Origin: Uloborus plumipes
Lineage: Eukaryota > Arthropoda > Arachnida > Araneae > Uloboridae
Length of the DNA stretch: 64,000 bases
Assembly: GCA_038373865.1 (NCBI GenBank)
Contig: JAXGGA010002819.1
Span: 1-64,000, forward strand
Reading direction: 5' to 3'
In this document: positions 25,036-38,135 of the stretch, piece by piece
How the letters are laid out: each line of letters starts with the position of its first letter
Position numbering within the stretch: the stretch's first letter is position 1
Position numbers and translations under genes: made by a program
Notes under the pieces: model-generated
What the model saw: only the letters and a program-made list of their open reading frames with translations
Told to the model about the DNA's origin: nothing
Databases searched by the model: none

Positions 25036-26997
25036 CTGAAATATGTAAAAAATGCACAAAATAAACAAGGCACTTTATTCATTGAGAAGTTAAACTCACA
25101 TAAACTTATATTATAGTTAATAGTTTTTTTTAAATTAGTTATTCTAGCATGGATAACATGTCTACAGCTGAGAAAAACTGTTAAATTTATTTATTTTTGT
25201 AAAGTAGTACATATTTAAAAAAAAAAAAAAAAACTTGGAAGAAAAACAACGCCTTAGGTAGGGTTTTAAATATATCTAAAATCCTATGTGTTTCTTTAAG
25301 CAATAATTTTAGCTTTTTGTGATAATTTTCAACTGTTCTTAAATGCTAATGTTTTTTTTAATGTACGTATAATGAGTATTTTACGTTTTAAGTTACTTAA
25401 AAATAAATCTTGTGAAAAGTGTTTTAACTCTTTTTTTCAAACTAATATGCTAAACTGAAAATAACATATTTTTTAAAAAAATTGCTCTGGTTAAGTAAAT
25501 TAGTTAAAACGTTAATCACTAAGCAGAAATGTGAAGTAGTAAAGTAACATTTGTGAAATCTTTTTTTTTTTTTTTCTTTTTGCCTGCTTTCCCGTTAAAG
25601 TAAAATAAAGACGAAAAAAACATTAAAAGCATTAAAAGTTGCTGGATGCATCTTAAAAATATCGAAAGTAAGAAAGTGAGGAAAACAAATTAAATAAATA
25701 TCGAAAAATAAAAAAATTAATAGAAGGATTTTCAGATGGGGAAAAATAAGTCCCTGGCGGTCTGTCTGCTTCCTCCTCCCCCCCAATAACTTTAAATGAA
25801 TAGTCCGATCTGAACAAACTTTTTTTTTTTTCGAAATACTTTGAATATACTTTCGAATGACTCATACTACTATATAGCTTTCACTCACTCCTATATAGCT
25901 TTCGAAATGACTCATCAATTTGAACAATTTTTCGCTCAACTTTGAACCGTGTAACCAACCTATTCTCCATAATAACTTTTAAGTGAACAGTTCGATTTGG
26001 ACAAACTTTTTTGTTCAAAAGATCTCGGCGAGGATATCTCATTCCCGTATTTGAGTTTTTTATTTAAATGATTGTTTAATTATTCAATTAATATTGGCTA
26101 AACTAAGGGATGATTAAAGTCCAGTTTTTTATTTTATTTTTCTATTTATTTATTATTTTTATAAAGACAACGGGACTTTAAGGTTCACCTTATATAAAGT
26201 GACCATGTGTAATATAATTTGAAGCTTTATTTTTGCCGGTTTTTTTTAAACACATATAATTACTAAATTGTATGTTTAAACTCCAACTGCTGTTACACAT
26301 AAAACTCGATTTTAGGGTGTTTTATCTCTTGTACTTTTACTGTGCAAGTTACTTCATACACATTATCGAAAACAACTCTTTGTATAAAACCATTTTTAAA
26401 AAGATGCGGTTGTCGAAGGTTTTTTTTTTTTCAGGCTACTTGGATTTTTTAAAGCAAGCGAGCATAAAGTGCAAAATGGTTAACAACTTCTAATCAAGTA
26501 TTTTAGGACCGTTAAAAAGGAAGTCGGTGATTTTGATTTTGGACTAATCTTTGGATCGCGAGTAAACTTTTCTGTAAAGGACAAACATATGCTACAGTGA
26601 AAATCATTTGAGACATTTTTTCTGTTTCACCTTCTGCATTGTTTCCTCAATTACTTACTAATGATCTATGTTCATTAGACTATAAATGATAATCAAAATA
26701 TCTAAATTCTTACACATTTTGCACATTTCTAAAATTTCAGGATAGATCATTTCCTACTTTTCTAGATATTCACGTACATACATTTTAAATACCTGGAACC
26801 CGGTCGTTTAAGACAAGTTTATACAAGTTAAAATGCTTTAAGAAATGTGCGTGGCAGTATTTCAGCACGTATCATATATTTTGAACCTTTTTTTTTTTTA
26901 AAGAAAATGTTTTGAAATAGTTTAGAATGCTAGTTCAAACGCATACAAATGCAGTGAAAGAAAAAGAAAAATGCGTGAACACACTTTAAAAATTAAA

Positions 26998-27652
26998 TAC
27001 AGGGTGTCCACTCCTATCGTGGACCAATAGCTAATTTATAAACCGTTAGAGATAAGCATATAGTTTATTTAGGAAAAAATCTCCAAACTATGAAAGGAAT
27101 TTTGGGTCTATTCAATGTTTTTCAAAAAATCAAATTTTGAAAGAGTTACGAAATTTAAATTTTTATACAGCCCCCCAGTCCTATCAATCATATTTAGTAA
27201 AACATTCTTGACACTGTAACGTTTAAAACTAAAAAAAAATCATTCTTCCACCACAAAAATTGACCGAGTTATGACGTTTTGAAAAATCAAGATTTTGCAT
27301 GATTTGCATGACGTCATCGAGCGATCGCTCGATGACGTCATGCGAAATCCTTCAAAATCTTGATTTTTCAAAACGTCTTAACTCGGTCAATTTTTGTCGT
27401 AGAAGAGTGATTTTTTTTTAGTTTTAAACGTTACAGTGTCAAGAATGTTTTACTAAACATGATTGATAGGACTGGGGGGCTGTATAAAACTTTAAATTTC
27501 GTAACTCTTTCAAAATTTGATTTTTTGAAAAACATTGAATAGACACAAAATTTCTTTCATAATTTGGAGATTTTTTCCCAAATAAACTATTTGGTTATCT
27601 CTAACGGTTTAGAAATTAGCTATTGCTCCACGATTGGAGTGAACACCCTGTA
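26998..27652. mobile_element. 655-bp near-perfect palindromic element
   Basis: The arms run from TACAGGGTGTCCACTCC to its complement and meet near 27325 at GAGCGATCGCTC within GACGTCATCGAGC. Arm length is about 320 bases with few mismatches. The ends start TACAGGGTG, and a TA flank is possible. There is no coding capacity. Confidence 0.88.
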
Positions 27653-28255
27653 TATGCATTTGAACTAAATGATAAAGCACTACATGTAGTCATGTAGCTG
27701 TCAGTGCAGTTTTGAATTTTAAAAATAGGAATGCCATTTCTTAAATGTACTTCTTAAGTATCTATTTTCATTGATAACTTTATATGAATGTCTAGTTGAT
27801 AATATTAGTGAAAAAGCATACATAGATCAGAATATTTCTGACACTATATTTTTAATTAATTATATTTTTCATTAAAATATTATTTTCTCTAAATTAAACA
27901 TATTTTTATCTTTGATATGTTTGAATCAATGTACTTTTTTATGTTAAACACATTGCACGCACTTACGCATACGCTTATGTCAGCTTGTGGTAACTCACAG
28001 CCTTATAACGCGAATATTCCATTGTGTCTAGAATACTTTTGAGTCTCAAATTCTTGACAAGGTTGTAGAAAATTTCTATAAGTTCTTACAATTACTTAAT
28101 TTTACATTTTATGAATTAAAAAAAAATATTTTACAAAATTGCATCTGAAGTTTAACACGAAACATTCATTTCGATAAATTGCTCAATCCAATGAAGTCAT
28201 ATAAAATTATTTGTTGTAGTTATTGAGAAATATTGTAAAAATGCTTGATGCATAC

Positions 28256-28372
28256 CAATTTTCTTCCAAATAATTTCTGGGGTCGGCATTCCACCAGCAT
28301 TACATGATAGTGATATAGCCGACCCTTCTGTTGTTTCTTTATCTTCTGGTTCTTGGATCCAAAAGGGTGGAG
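28256..28372 (-). CDS. sDscam: Cassette 4 Ig2a exon
   Basis: 117 bp, phase 1-1. It starts APPFWIQEPEDKE, has the cysteine in ISLSCNAGG and tryptophan in EIIWKKI, with donor GTATGCATC. The acceptor GTCAAAG is weaker than in the other cassettes; I place it by homology. Confidence 0.91.
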
Positions 28373-29185
28373 CTTTGACACGCACAATAAAGTAAGAAAA
28401 ATGATTATTAGCCTTTATAAAATATAAATATGTGTTGATGTTATGTTTTAACATAATTTTCAAAAACTATCACAAGTCTAAAGGATTACAGAAAGGTAAA
28501 CAATGGCAAAAATTAAGCAAGTAAAAATTTGAGAAACTTCTTAATATTATACAAAACAGTATTTTTAATTAGAAGTGGATCTTTGGGGAAAAAAACGACG
28601 GTGCTTTACTTTGTCGTAAAATTTCCTTCTATACTATTAAATAACGGATATTAATGTCCGTAACATTGTAATAATATGCTTGTTACTGTAGCAACTTTCG
28701 AATAGCTATTGCTGACTATGTTAAAAGGAATATTCTTAAAAATGCTCTAAGCCAAAAAAAAAAGAGTAGTGGTCTCTTTAATATTGCCTTCTATTTTCCT
28801 TATGAAGGATGTATCTCAATGTTTTCTCGACACATGTTTTAATTTAAGGGTTATTATAACGGAAATATATGACATTTAAAGGTGTATATGAAATATATAT
28901 ATTTAAAAAGTTCAATTACTATACTAAGCAAAGTAAAATCTTGAAAAGATGTTCATAACAAAAATTAGCTTTTTAATTTGCAGAACGATAATTTGGTCGT
29001 TTTCTAAATAAAAACCGATCAATGTGTGTTAAACAATTATTCAATTAATTTCCTAGACTTTCGAATACATTTACTGTGTGTTTTTAACGTAGCATTGTAA
29101 CAGTAGATACATATAAAAAGTTATTTCTCAAAAAAAAAAGAAAAAAACGCACACACAATTTTGTATATTTAATGAAGTTTTAAGA

Positions 29186-29452
29186 CAGTATTTCTTAACC
29201 TTCTTTGTCCCACGGACTAGTCAAGATTTGAGAAAAAACTTTGCGGACTGTTAAAATTTTCTTTTTTTGAATTATAATAAACAAGTATCCTTATAATTTA
29301 GCTACGGTTACATCCGCTAATTGTAAGATTGTGTTATAATTTAAGTACAATAATATCGAAAAGTATTTAACGCGTTAATTCTACATAGTTGAATGAATAT
29401 CTCCGGGGACAGCTCAAATTTTTCCACTTCCGGACTAGTGGTTGATAATCTG
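29186..29452. mobile_element. hAT-like MITE (tentative)
   Basis: The left end CAGTATTTCTTAACC and the complement of the right end CAGATTATCAACCACTAG resemble hAT-type CAGnnnTTCTCAACC termini. GGACTAG phrases occur near both ends. The flanking 8-mers agree only partly. Confidence 0.45.
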
Positions 29453-30102
29453 TTTTCAGTCATGAAAACCAAAATGGTAACGTAAAGGATTAATAATAGA
29501 ATTAAGGGAAATAAAATACTATGAGAAGAAATGCAAAAACCAATTCCTTATCTAAACATATAAGTTTATATCGTTTTGATAAATCTAGGTTAATGTGTTG
29601 AAAACAATATCGATTACATCCTGACCTTTCTTCATCAAACAATATTAATACTTGACGCTACGTTTTATTCGCAAGAAATTAAATTTTCTTCAATACTTCA
29701 TATATTATGAAGATACAGTTTCTTTTATTTTCAGTAATAAGTATTGATAATAAAATAAAGTAATATATATATATGAAATATTTCAATGATGCAAAATAGA
29801 AAGTAATCTTCCAACGATAAAGAACTTACAAAGTTTGATATTGCGGGAAATTTTTAGCATAAATAATTACTCGAATTTAGTCATTTATTTCGCATTAGTA
29901 AAATGAGGAAGTCTAGAACTTAGGCATATACAAGAGTAAAATTTCAAAGCTGTGTGTGGATGAAAGTTCAGGACACTTTGTTATGATTTTGATTCATCAG
30001 TTCAAACACTTATACATAGATATGTTTTGACGTGATAAAAATCTGTACTCTAAAAATGATATAATAATGTCTAGAATAGTTTGAGAATTACGACAAACTT
30101 AC

Positions 30103-30381
30103 CTCTTACAACAAGAATTACAGAATAACTTGTTGTCCCAAAGTCATTTTTGACGACACAGGTATAATTTCCTGCAGAAGATCCTTTTATTGGATCAATA
30201 ACCAAATTCGAAAACTTATCGTTCATCTGAATTTGATTTGAAGGATATTTAATCAAGTTGCCATTTTTATACCACTCAAATCTTAACGGTGTTTGTCCTC
30301 GTATAACTGAACAATGTAGACTTGCAATATCTCCGATCTTCAATTTTGAGGACAACTGAAATGGGTTTATTTCTGGTGCAT
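30103..30381 (-). CDS. sDscam: Cassette 4 Ig1 exon
   Basis: 279 bp, phase 1-1. It starts DAPEINPFQLSSK and has cysteines in ASLHCSVI and GNYTCVVK, with tryptophan in FEWYKNG. It ends LVVRG before GTAAGTTTG. Acceptor CTTTTCAG. Confidence 0.94.
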
Positions 30382-30754
30382 CTGAAAAGATAAAAACAAT
30401 TATGCAGCGTTACGCTAAAAAAAAAATACATTTTAAGAAAGCGTTTTAATTTCGTGATACTAAGTCTCCGTATAACTAGGCTTCCGCTTATAAATTTTTA
30501 GACCTTTTATAACATTTTTTTTTTTGAAAAAAAGCATGCTTAAAATGAAAGTAAAATGTTTTCTGAATAATTACTACTCTACAGAAGCGTTTTAAAAATC
30601 TTTAATATCTCAAGTTGATGAAGGCTTTAAAAAAAATCCTCAGATGGTACACAAAGTTAACGACATATTAGATTACAGAGAGATAGATAATTTGAGCTCT
30701 AAGCAAAGTTCAAAGCAAAGTGTTAAATAATTATTCAACGTAATAACAGTGAAC

Positions 30755-32881
30755 CAGTGTTCGGAAGTAGCGCGCTACAAGTAGCGAAACTACTGTAGTA
30801 GCTACATTTCTTAGTAGTTTGTAGTGTAGCGCACTACTTTTTAAAAAAAGTAGAGTAGTGAGTAGCGCGATACAAAAAAATAGTAGTTTGTAGCGATTTC
30901 TGAAAACTACTTTTAAATAAAAAGATAAATAAATAAATGAAAAAATTTAAAAAAAAAGAGAACGAAGGAAAGAAAAACAAGGTTTTTCTTATGGCGAATA
31001 TTCGTAAAAATTGTAAAAAAAATCTAAAAAGGACAAATTTTTACAAAAAAAAAAGGAACAAAATGGAAAAGTAACAAATAAATTCAAAGACAATTCCTAT
31101 TTCTATTCTATATTGGAATGAGGTAATTTTTTAATACACTGCGATGCAAAAGTTTAGACAAAATGCAAATATGTGAATAAAAAGAAAACTATTCAACGAA
31201 ATGCTTTCAAATTTCTACTGCAGGTACACAATATGGTCCCAAATACGTGTCTGGAGTTATTATAACTATAACTGGAATCAAATTTTGGATAGTACAAAAT
31301 ATACTTTTGTACATTGTTGCAAAAGTTTAGACAATAGTCAGATTTTATGCAAATATCCCTTGAAATGTGATTGGTGGAGGAAATGCGGGACTGTATTATT
31401 CATTTATAAAGTGCAGAGATTGCTGAATAAATAATCAAAATCTCAAAAGCTCTTTAGTTCTCGTGTAAAGAAGATGAGAAAGTTTGGAAGCCGAAATTTG
31501 AAAATGAACCTACTTTATTAATTTTTTGTCTTTTAAATCGGCTCAAGTATGGTAGTACATTGCTTTTTACTTTGTGGAGAGCAAATTCAGACATGCGTAT
31601 CGATCAAAAAGTCCAAGAAAAATTATATTTCTTAAGGATGAAGGAATTGAAAAAACGGCTCAGACTGACGATTCGCCCCTTAATCCTACAAAACTTCAAC
31701 TTGGGTCAAAAACAGCACGTGACAGCATAAGTAGATGAACAACTGAATCGGAATGCATAAAAAAAACAAAGAATTGTGCTTGAGCCTTTTCGGACAGAGT
31801 GTCCCAAATAAGCCAGATTTTAATGTGAAAAGCAGCATATGTATCATCGTGACTAAAAAATGAATGGTACTTTTTTTGATAAAAATTATTAAAATTGGGA
31901 TGGCCTAGATGGATTAGAATTCTTTTCGCGGGACTTGAGAAATATCCAATGATCATATGCTGTGCTGTTTTTACCAATAAAATCTGGTTTATTTGGGACA
32001 CTCTGTCTGAAAAGGCTCAAGCACAATTCTTTGTTTTTTTTATGCATTCCGATTCAGTTGCTCATCTACTTATGCTGTCATGTGCTGTTTTTGACCCAAG
32101 TTGAAGTATTGTAGGATTAAAGGGCGAATCGTCAGTTTGAGCCGTTTTTTCAATTCCTTCATCCTTAAGAAATATAATTTTTCTTGGACTTTTTGATCGA
32201 TACGCATGTATGAATTTGCTCTCCACAAAGTAAAAAACAATATACTACCATACTAGAGCCGATTTAAAAGACAAAAATTAATAAAGTAGGTTCATTTTCA
32301 AATTTCGGCTTCCAAACTTTCTCATCTTCTTAACACGAGAACTAAAGAGCTTTTGAGATTTTGATTATTTATTCAGCAATCTCTGCACTTTATAAATGAA
32401 TAATACAGTCCCGCATTTCCTCCACCAATCACATTTCAAGGGATATTTGCATAAAATCTGACTATTGTCTAAACTTTTGCAACAATGTAAAAAAATATAT
32501 TTTGTAATATCCAAAATTTGATTCCAGTTATAGTTATAATAACTCCAGACACGTATTTGGGACCATATTGTGTACCTGCAGTGGAAATTTGAAAGCATTT
32601 CGTTGAATAGTTTTCTTTTTATTCACATATTTGCATTTTGTCTAAACTTTTGCATCGCAGTGTATAAACCACTTTTCGAATTTTTTCGGTCGATCCTCAA
32701 TCGGTGTATTCTTGTTATTTATTTATTTTTTAAAAAGTAGCGAAGTAGCAAATACATTTCAAAAGTAGTGTAGCTCGCTACATTTAAAAAAAAGTAGTTG
32801 TAGCTGTAGTTAACTACATTTATAAGAAAGTAGTTGTAGTTGTAGTTCGCTACGAAAAATATGTAGTTTTTCCAACCACTG
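30755..32881. mobile_element. hAT-like MITE interrupted by a nested element
   Basis: The termini are CAGTGTTCGGAAGTAGC and, complemented, CAGTGGTTGGAAAAACTAC. The flanks CAGTGAAC (30747-30754) and CAGTGAGC (32882-32889) match at 7 of 8 positions, as expected for a hAT target duplication. The sub-termini are packed with GTAGC/GTAGT repeats. Removing the nested 1.53-kb insertion leaves about 600 bp. Confidence 0.85.
31135..32664. mobile_element. Tc1-type fold-back element nested in hAT-like MITE
   Basis: The ends TACACTGCGATGCAAAAGTT are inverted and extend into arms of roughly 690 bases. Both arms encode nearly the same 77-residue shadow frame (31201-31434 plus, 32365-32598 minus). Ends with TGCAAAAGTTTAGACA are typical of Tc1/mariner. 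The arms surround a unique loop of about 160 bases near 31820-31980. TA borders on both sides indicate a TA target. Confidence 0.85.
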
Positions 32882-32972
32882 CAGTGAGCACAATATTTTT
32901 AAAGGTATATTTTGGGAATTCAATTCAATTTAATCGTTAAAAATTCGTGCGTAGATTTTTCAACGATTTATA

Positions 32973-33012
32973 TACTATGTTCTTAAGATTTTATAATCTT
33001 AAGAACATAGTA
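32973..33012. repeat. Short perfect hairpin
   Basis: TACTATGTTCTTAAGATT and its complement around a 4-base TTAT loop, with a third partial copy at about 33036-33062. Confidence 0.8.
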
Positions 33013-34281
33013 TGTAAATTAATCTTAAAATTTATATAATATGTTCTTAAGATTTTATAATAGCTCGAAAAGAAGAGTGTGCATATTAAAGAGTGTTCTG
33101 TATTGGTTACGGAAAGGATTTCGTTTCTCCTTAATTTAGTGCATAATTTCTACAATAATATTTTCTACAATATAAAATTTGAATGAAAAATAAAAGTAAA
33201 AGTGTCTTTTTAAAAATATGAAGATAAATCGCAGTTACTCTACCGAATTTTTATTTTAAAATAAGTTGCCCAAATTTGGTTATTAGTAAAAATGTTGTCC
33301 ATGAAAGAAAACTAACTTCTATAGGGTTTAAGGGTGCTCCCTTAAAACTGTGACGTAATACGCATGATAGCGATGGTTTACAAACAGCCTATTTCCTAGG
33401 AATATTCAAGAGAGTTTTATTCCTCCTACTTCCATTACTTTAAAGCTAATAAATATTTACCACAAATTAGTAAAAAGCAACACTTTTTAACTGCTCATAA
33501 TGTTACGTAATTCACTTGGCTTTTATTCATTAAAGCAAACATGATCTTGCAATTGTGTATATCTGTCTTTAAATTAACATAAGTAAATCACAAGGGAAAA
33601 AACATGTTACACAAAAATATAACAAGACACGTTTTGACTATAAAATATTAACGTTATAGAAATTATAAGCATACTATTTTTCTTTAAAATAGAGCAATTT
33701 AATTGATAAAAAATAACCTTTTCTCGAATAAAACTTTGTGAAAAGAGTTATTTACTACTATAGTTGGACTACTGTTGTTTTTATTGTGTTTATTTTTTGC
33801 ACAAAGTTAATGAAAGTATAAATAAGAAGTGTCACTTTAGTTTCTATGTTGATTATGTGGTTACTATATTAAAAACAGAAACAAAACATTAGTAAAAAGT
33901 TAAGATAGTAATTTTTGTGCGACCTGATGAAGTGCAAAGACTACATCAAATAAAACTTGCATTTATACGGTCACAATTGACTAAATATAAAATATTTGTA
34001 ACAGGAATTTTCGATTTGGTTTCATACTTAATCTTTCTATATTAGGATCATAACCAAGAACTTTGATATTTTTAATATGTTTCATGGATAAATAGGTACT
34101 GTATATTTTCGGAATAAATATTCGTTTCTGAAAATTATAGTTAAACATCTTAGAAATACAAATTTGATAGTCAATTAAAATTGTTGACTTGTAACTACGA
34201 GAAAATATTTAAAACTACATATTCAAATGCTAATAGTAAATGAAAATGCAATTAAACAATATTAAAAGAAAATAAACTTAC

Positions 34282-34351
34282 CATTACATCTAACAAGATT
34301 TGCTGAGGAAGCCAAAATTATTCCTGCGAACTGAATGAAGACTTCTCGCAT
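34282..34351 (-). CDS. sDscam: Cassette 4 signal-peptide exon
   Basis: 70 coding bases, phase 1. MREVFIQFAGIILASSANLV is a good signal peptide. Donor GTAAGTTTA. TTTTCAGT lies immediately before the ATG and could be an acceptor or an arthropod-type initiator; I cannot decide which. Confidence 0.86.
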
Positions 34352-34570
34352 ACTGAAAAGTTGTTCAGCATTCAAATACCACTGTCAATCAAACTATTTG
34401 TATGAGCTATGTTAATTGGTTCAAATTATTATAAATTATAAAGAATCATATAATTTCTTGTAAACAAAAATATTGATGAAATCCAAAAGCTAAGAGTGCG
34501 GAACGGATAATGGCGTTTTATGAAGCGGCCTGAACTAAACTGCTTACTATAGTGTATATCACAAGCATGA

Positions 34571-34590
34571 ACAACTAGCGCCACGTGTGG
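34571..34590 (-). promoter_or_regulatory. Cassette 4 promoter element, CTCF-like
   Basis: The sense strand reads CCACACGTGGCGCTAGTTGT, about 220 bases upstream of the ATG. CATAAAACGCCATT follows about 50 bases downstream and is partly shared with cassettes 5 and 6. Confidence 0.85.
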
Positions 34591-35778
34591 GATAAAAATT
34601 GAATTATTATACTTGTTTTCTTGGTATGAGGTAAAATGAATTACTAAATTGTGCGATTTAAGAAAATGTATAATACTGTAGTTTACTCAATTAAATACTT
34701 GTTGCAGCTGAAGGTTTTTCTGTGTGTGTGGTTTTGTTAACGATTTTGTCTGTCTTTTCATGAAACTTAAATGTACATTAACTTGAAAGATGCATAGTAC
34801 ATGACTTCAATAATAATAATAATAATAATAATAATTTTGTAATAACTGGCAGAAAAATTAAAACAAAAATTTAAAGTTTTTTTCTATATGAATTAATACA
34901 ATATAATTCCTACTTACAATTATCTGCTAGCAATTTATCTCAGACAAAATTCATATTCTTATTGGGCAGGTTTAAACAAAATGCATTAAAAACTCGCCGC
35001 TCTAACTGTTTTACAATGAAAGAGATTAATGAGTAAAGTAATATACTTCAAACAGCATAATATATTCCCGGAAATTTTGATAGCATAATAAGTATTCCAG
35101 AACATTTCAATCAGATAAATATTCTGCTCTTACTTATACCAGACACATTGCTTTTTCTGATAATATAACATAGTCACAACTACTTTGAACATCCATAGAA
35201 ACGATTTGTAGTGAAACCAAAATAATAATTCATGATTAAACCACTAGTTCAACTTAAATGTCTCAAAAATCAGTTTATAATTTAAGAAAAGTTCTATTAA
35301 ACATAAGTCATGGTAATAAAAGCATAAAATAGTTATGTAACACAAACGAATAAAATATCAAAAACTTATTTTGTGATATTCCGTAAATAGTGACATAATG
35401 ATATAAAAATAGTTTATGTACATTGTATAAGCTTCTAGTTTTTTAGTTATAATTATGCTGCTGTGTTAAAATAATGAAGTTCAATTTCTCGAGCTGGAAT
35501 TAAGAGTGACAAATATGAAAATTCCATGAATTAGAACGCTGTTACTTACATACGCATTCATGACACAAAATGTTATTTTATTCTGTCGCTTTTCCAGATG
35601 TGCATTGTTTTTAAAACACAAAACATGAACTAAAAGGGTGACATATACTCATATCATACATGACTAATATATACAAACAAGATTGAAAAATAACATTTCT
35701 TAGAATAATTTTAATCCAGCCAACTTCTTGATATGTTGAAAAATATAAATCTCTAGTAAATATGCGTTACAATCTCAC
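34591..35778 (-). other. Spacer between cassette 5 and cassette 4
   Basis: 1.2 kb of AT-rich sequence with an (AAT)n tract near 34809-34834. No exon or transposon is evident. Confidence 0.6.
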
Positions 35779-35940
35779 CAATTACTGATAATAAGACTTT
35801 TTTCTCAAGCGTTTCTCCAACTCCATTGTTTACTGCGCAAATATACGTTCCACTGTCGTCACTTTTTATGTCCGATAAATAAAGAGAGCCATCCTCTATT
35901 TTGATCCGATTGTGAGTAATGATATTAATTCTATGTTTAT
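35779..35940 (-). CDS. sDscam: Cassette 5 Ig2b exon
   Basis: 162 bp, phase 1-1. It starts DKHRINIITHNRIKIEDG, has the cysteine in SGTYICAVNNGVG and ends LLSVIG. Acceptor TTTTCAG, donor GTGAGATTG. Confidence 0.93.
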
Positions 35941-36861
35941 CTGAAAAGAAAAAAGAAGATTGACTCCTTATTTTTTTCAATTACTATAAGAAATGATTAA
36001 AATTTTCATTACTTTCAGACTACTTTTGATGACGCTTTGGACACGCACATCGGTTATTAATAAGGGTCGGATCAATCAACGTTGTAAACACATAATCAGA
36101 AGTATTACGTTTTTATAAAAGTAATGAAAATTTGTTTTTGGAAACTCTCCCCACCCCCGATTAGATATTAATCCAAGAAATAATTAATCAGCAATCAGCC
36201 TATGGTTACCAGTTGAGCTGCCTACATTGTAGGATAAAAAAATTTTTAGCAAAAAAATGGTCTCAAGTTTTCAAAAATAAAAGTCTTAAATTATGAAAAA
36301 CCAAAAAAAAAAAATCGCGTTTTTGCTAAATTAATTTTTCCGCGCATAAGAAAACTACGACGATAAAGAAGACTATGTGTAAAGTTCAAGACTAATTATT
36401 CAAGTAATAATCAAAATACTAAATCAGACACCGGATACAACCTTTCAGCGTGGTATTAACGTAGGTGGATTAATTTTTAAGCTTTATGGAAAAAAAGACA
36501 ATGAAACAAAAATCTAACAACAGTTATATAAAACAAATTCTATATACGTCATGTAAATATGTATACCGACCCCCTCGCCCTCGAAAAACTTTTAATTACA
36601 TATTTAATAACATGCCAAATAATTTGCATTCAAAATTTACATAGAGAGTTTCATAGAAATAAATGATATCAAAATTTTTCCTCGGAAGATAATTTTTAAA
36701 GTGAACTTGGTAAACAAGTGCTGCTCTTAAAATTAAGGATGTTTTCCTGTGCATCTATTGTAATAATTAGCACTAGTCAAATTATTTCAAATCAGCTAAT
36801 AAAAAGACACACCTATCGCGAAACTTTCTTTTAAAACAAAATGCTGAAGTTAAACTTTTAC

Positions 36862-36981
36862 CTGACAGTTTCGCCCATTGGATTCTAGGTGGCGGAAATC
36901 CTTTTGCAGAGCAAGAAAATTTAACACTTTCTCCCAATTTTATTTCTTGATCAACGGGCTCTGTTAACCACTGCACTGGAG
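36862..36981 (-). CDS. sDscam: Cassette 5 Ig2a exon
   Basis: 120 bp, phase 1-1. It starts APVQWLTEPVDQE, has the cysteine in VKFSCSAKG and tryptophan in IQWAKLS. Acceptor TTTCAG, donor GTAAAAGTT. Confidence 0.93.
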
Positions 36982-37850
36982 CTGAAATAGATCTTTATGA
37001 ATATCATACCAAAAAATGTTTAAATTACATATGAAACGAAACAAAATCATGATAAGACTTATATCAATAATAATAAAAAAAAATCTCTTAAGCCCTTTCT
37101 TTACCTACATTTTTTGTTAGTTTAGTTTTTAAACAATCGGTTAACTCTGCATTGAAATTTATTAGACAAAGGTCTGAAAATATACAATTGGAGAATAAAG
37201 ATTAATTACACCACAATTATTTATAAGAACAGTTTGCGTTTTAAAAAAGGCGTTATACAAATTTAGCTAAGGAAAATGTTTTCCAGAAAAGCTCACATCT
37301 ACAGCATTGAAATGCATTCTAGTCTAAATGGTGCTATTCAATTATGATTAAAAGAAAAGTTTTATGTTAATTTTAAACTTTTAAATTTGCAGTAATAATT
37401 ACAGTAACTTTATGCAGTAATAAAATGTACAGAAGACAGTCCACATAGAATTTTATATTGTTTCAGCAATTTTTATTTTAATTCTTTAACTTCTCTGAAA
37501 GTATCATCTCTTCTGAAACATTTGTCCAAATTAAGTTTTTAAAAAGAAGTAGATCACTATTTTTAGAGCGACTATTGAACACAGTAGATAAAGAAGTAGG
37601 AGTTTGCAATTGTTTTCATCAATACCAGTCGCTAAATTTTATTATAGCTTAAAAAATATAATTAAAAAAAATATATATAAAAAAACTGTATCACAGATTT
37701 ATTATTTTTACAGAAGTAAACAATCTTAACTTAAAACTTATGTCATCTACGATTTTCCAATGATTTAGTAGCCCATGCCATTGAAGCTATGTAGACATAT
37801 TTGTAAAGCTCTAAGTATCAAAATTTAATGAATAGTGAAAAACATATTAC

Positions 37851-38135
37851 CTTCAACCGAGAGCACAGCAGTATAGTTTAAAGTACCATGAGTTGTGCGA
37901 ACAACACAAGTATAATTTCCAGAGTCTTCGGAAGAAATCGTTTTTATCTTCAGTAGTGAATAATCAGAATGGTGAGAAATTTCAGTTCTGTCGTTTGTTT
38001 TGATTTGTATTTGGTTTTTTAACCATTTAAAAGTCAGTGATTTCTCCTCGGTTGTAACAGAGCAAATAACCTTTGTCGATTCTCCTTCACGGACAGTCGT
38101 TGGAAACATGAACGGTTGTATTTTATATTTGGTGG
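37851..38135 (-). CDS. sDscam: Cassette 5 Ig1 exon
   Basis: 285 bp, phase 1-1. It starts ATKYKIQPFMFP and has cysteines in TKVICSVT and GNYTCVVR, with tryptophan in FKWLKNQ. It ends LSVEG before GTAATATGT. Confidence 0.94.

Larger units (their letters stand above)
24865..34590 (-). other. sDscam: Cassette 4, expanded by transposons
   Basis: A complete four-exon cassette of 9.7 kb, the longest in the window. The Ig2 intron (25036-28255) holds a low-complexity patch near 25560-26050 and the palindromic element at 26998-27652. The Ig1-Ig2a intron (28373-30102) holds a hAT-like MITE near 29186-29452. The signal-Ig1 intron (30382-34281) holds the hAT-like element with a nested fold-back at 30755-32881 and a small hairpin at 32973-33012. 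Confidence 0.9.

Noticed and set aside
25560..26050. Possible repeat with ACTATATAGCTTTC and GACAAACTTTTTT phrases
   Set aside because: Short duplications only; no ends or coding capacity could be defined.
31696..32104. Overlapping plus and minus frames sharing SEKAQAQFFVFFMHSDS
   Set aside because: The same peptide appears on both strands because the arms are inverted copies; not a gene.
35998..36137. Small MITE with AAATTTTCATTACTTT inverted ends
   Set aside because: Only one AT-rich inverted pair without a clear target duplication; too weak to call.
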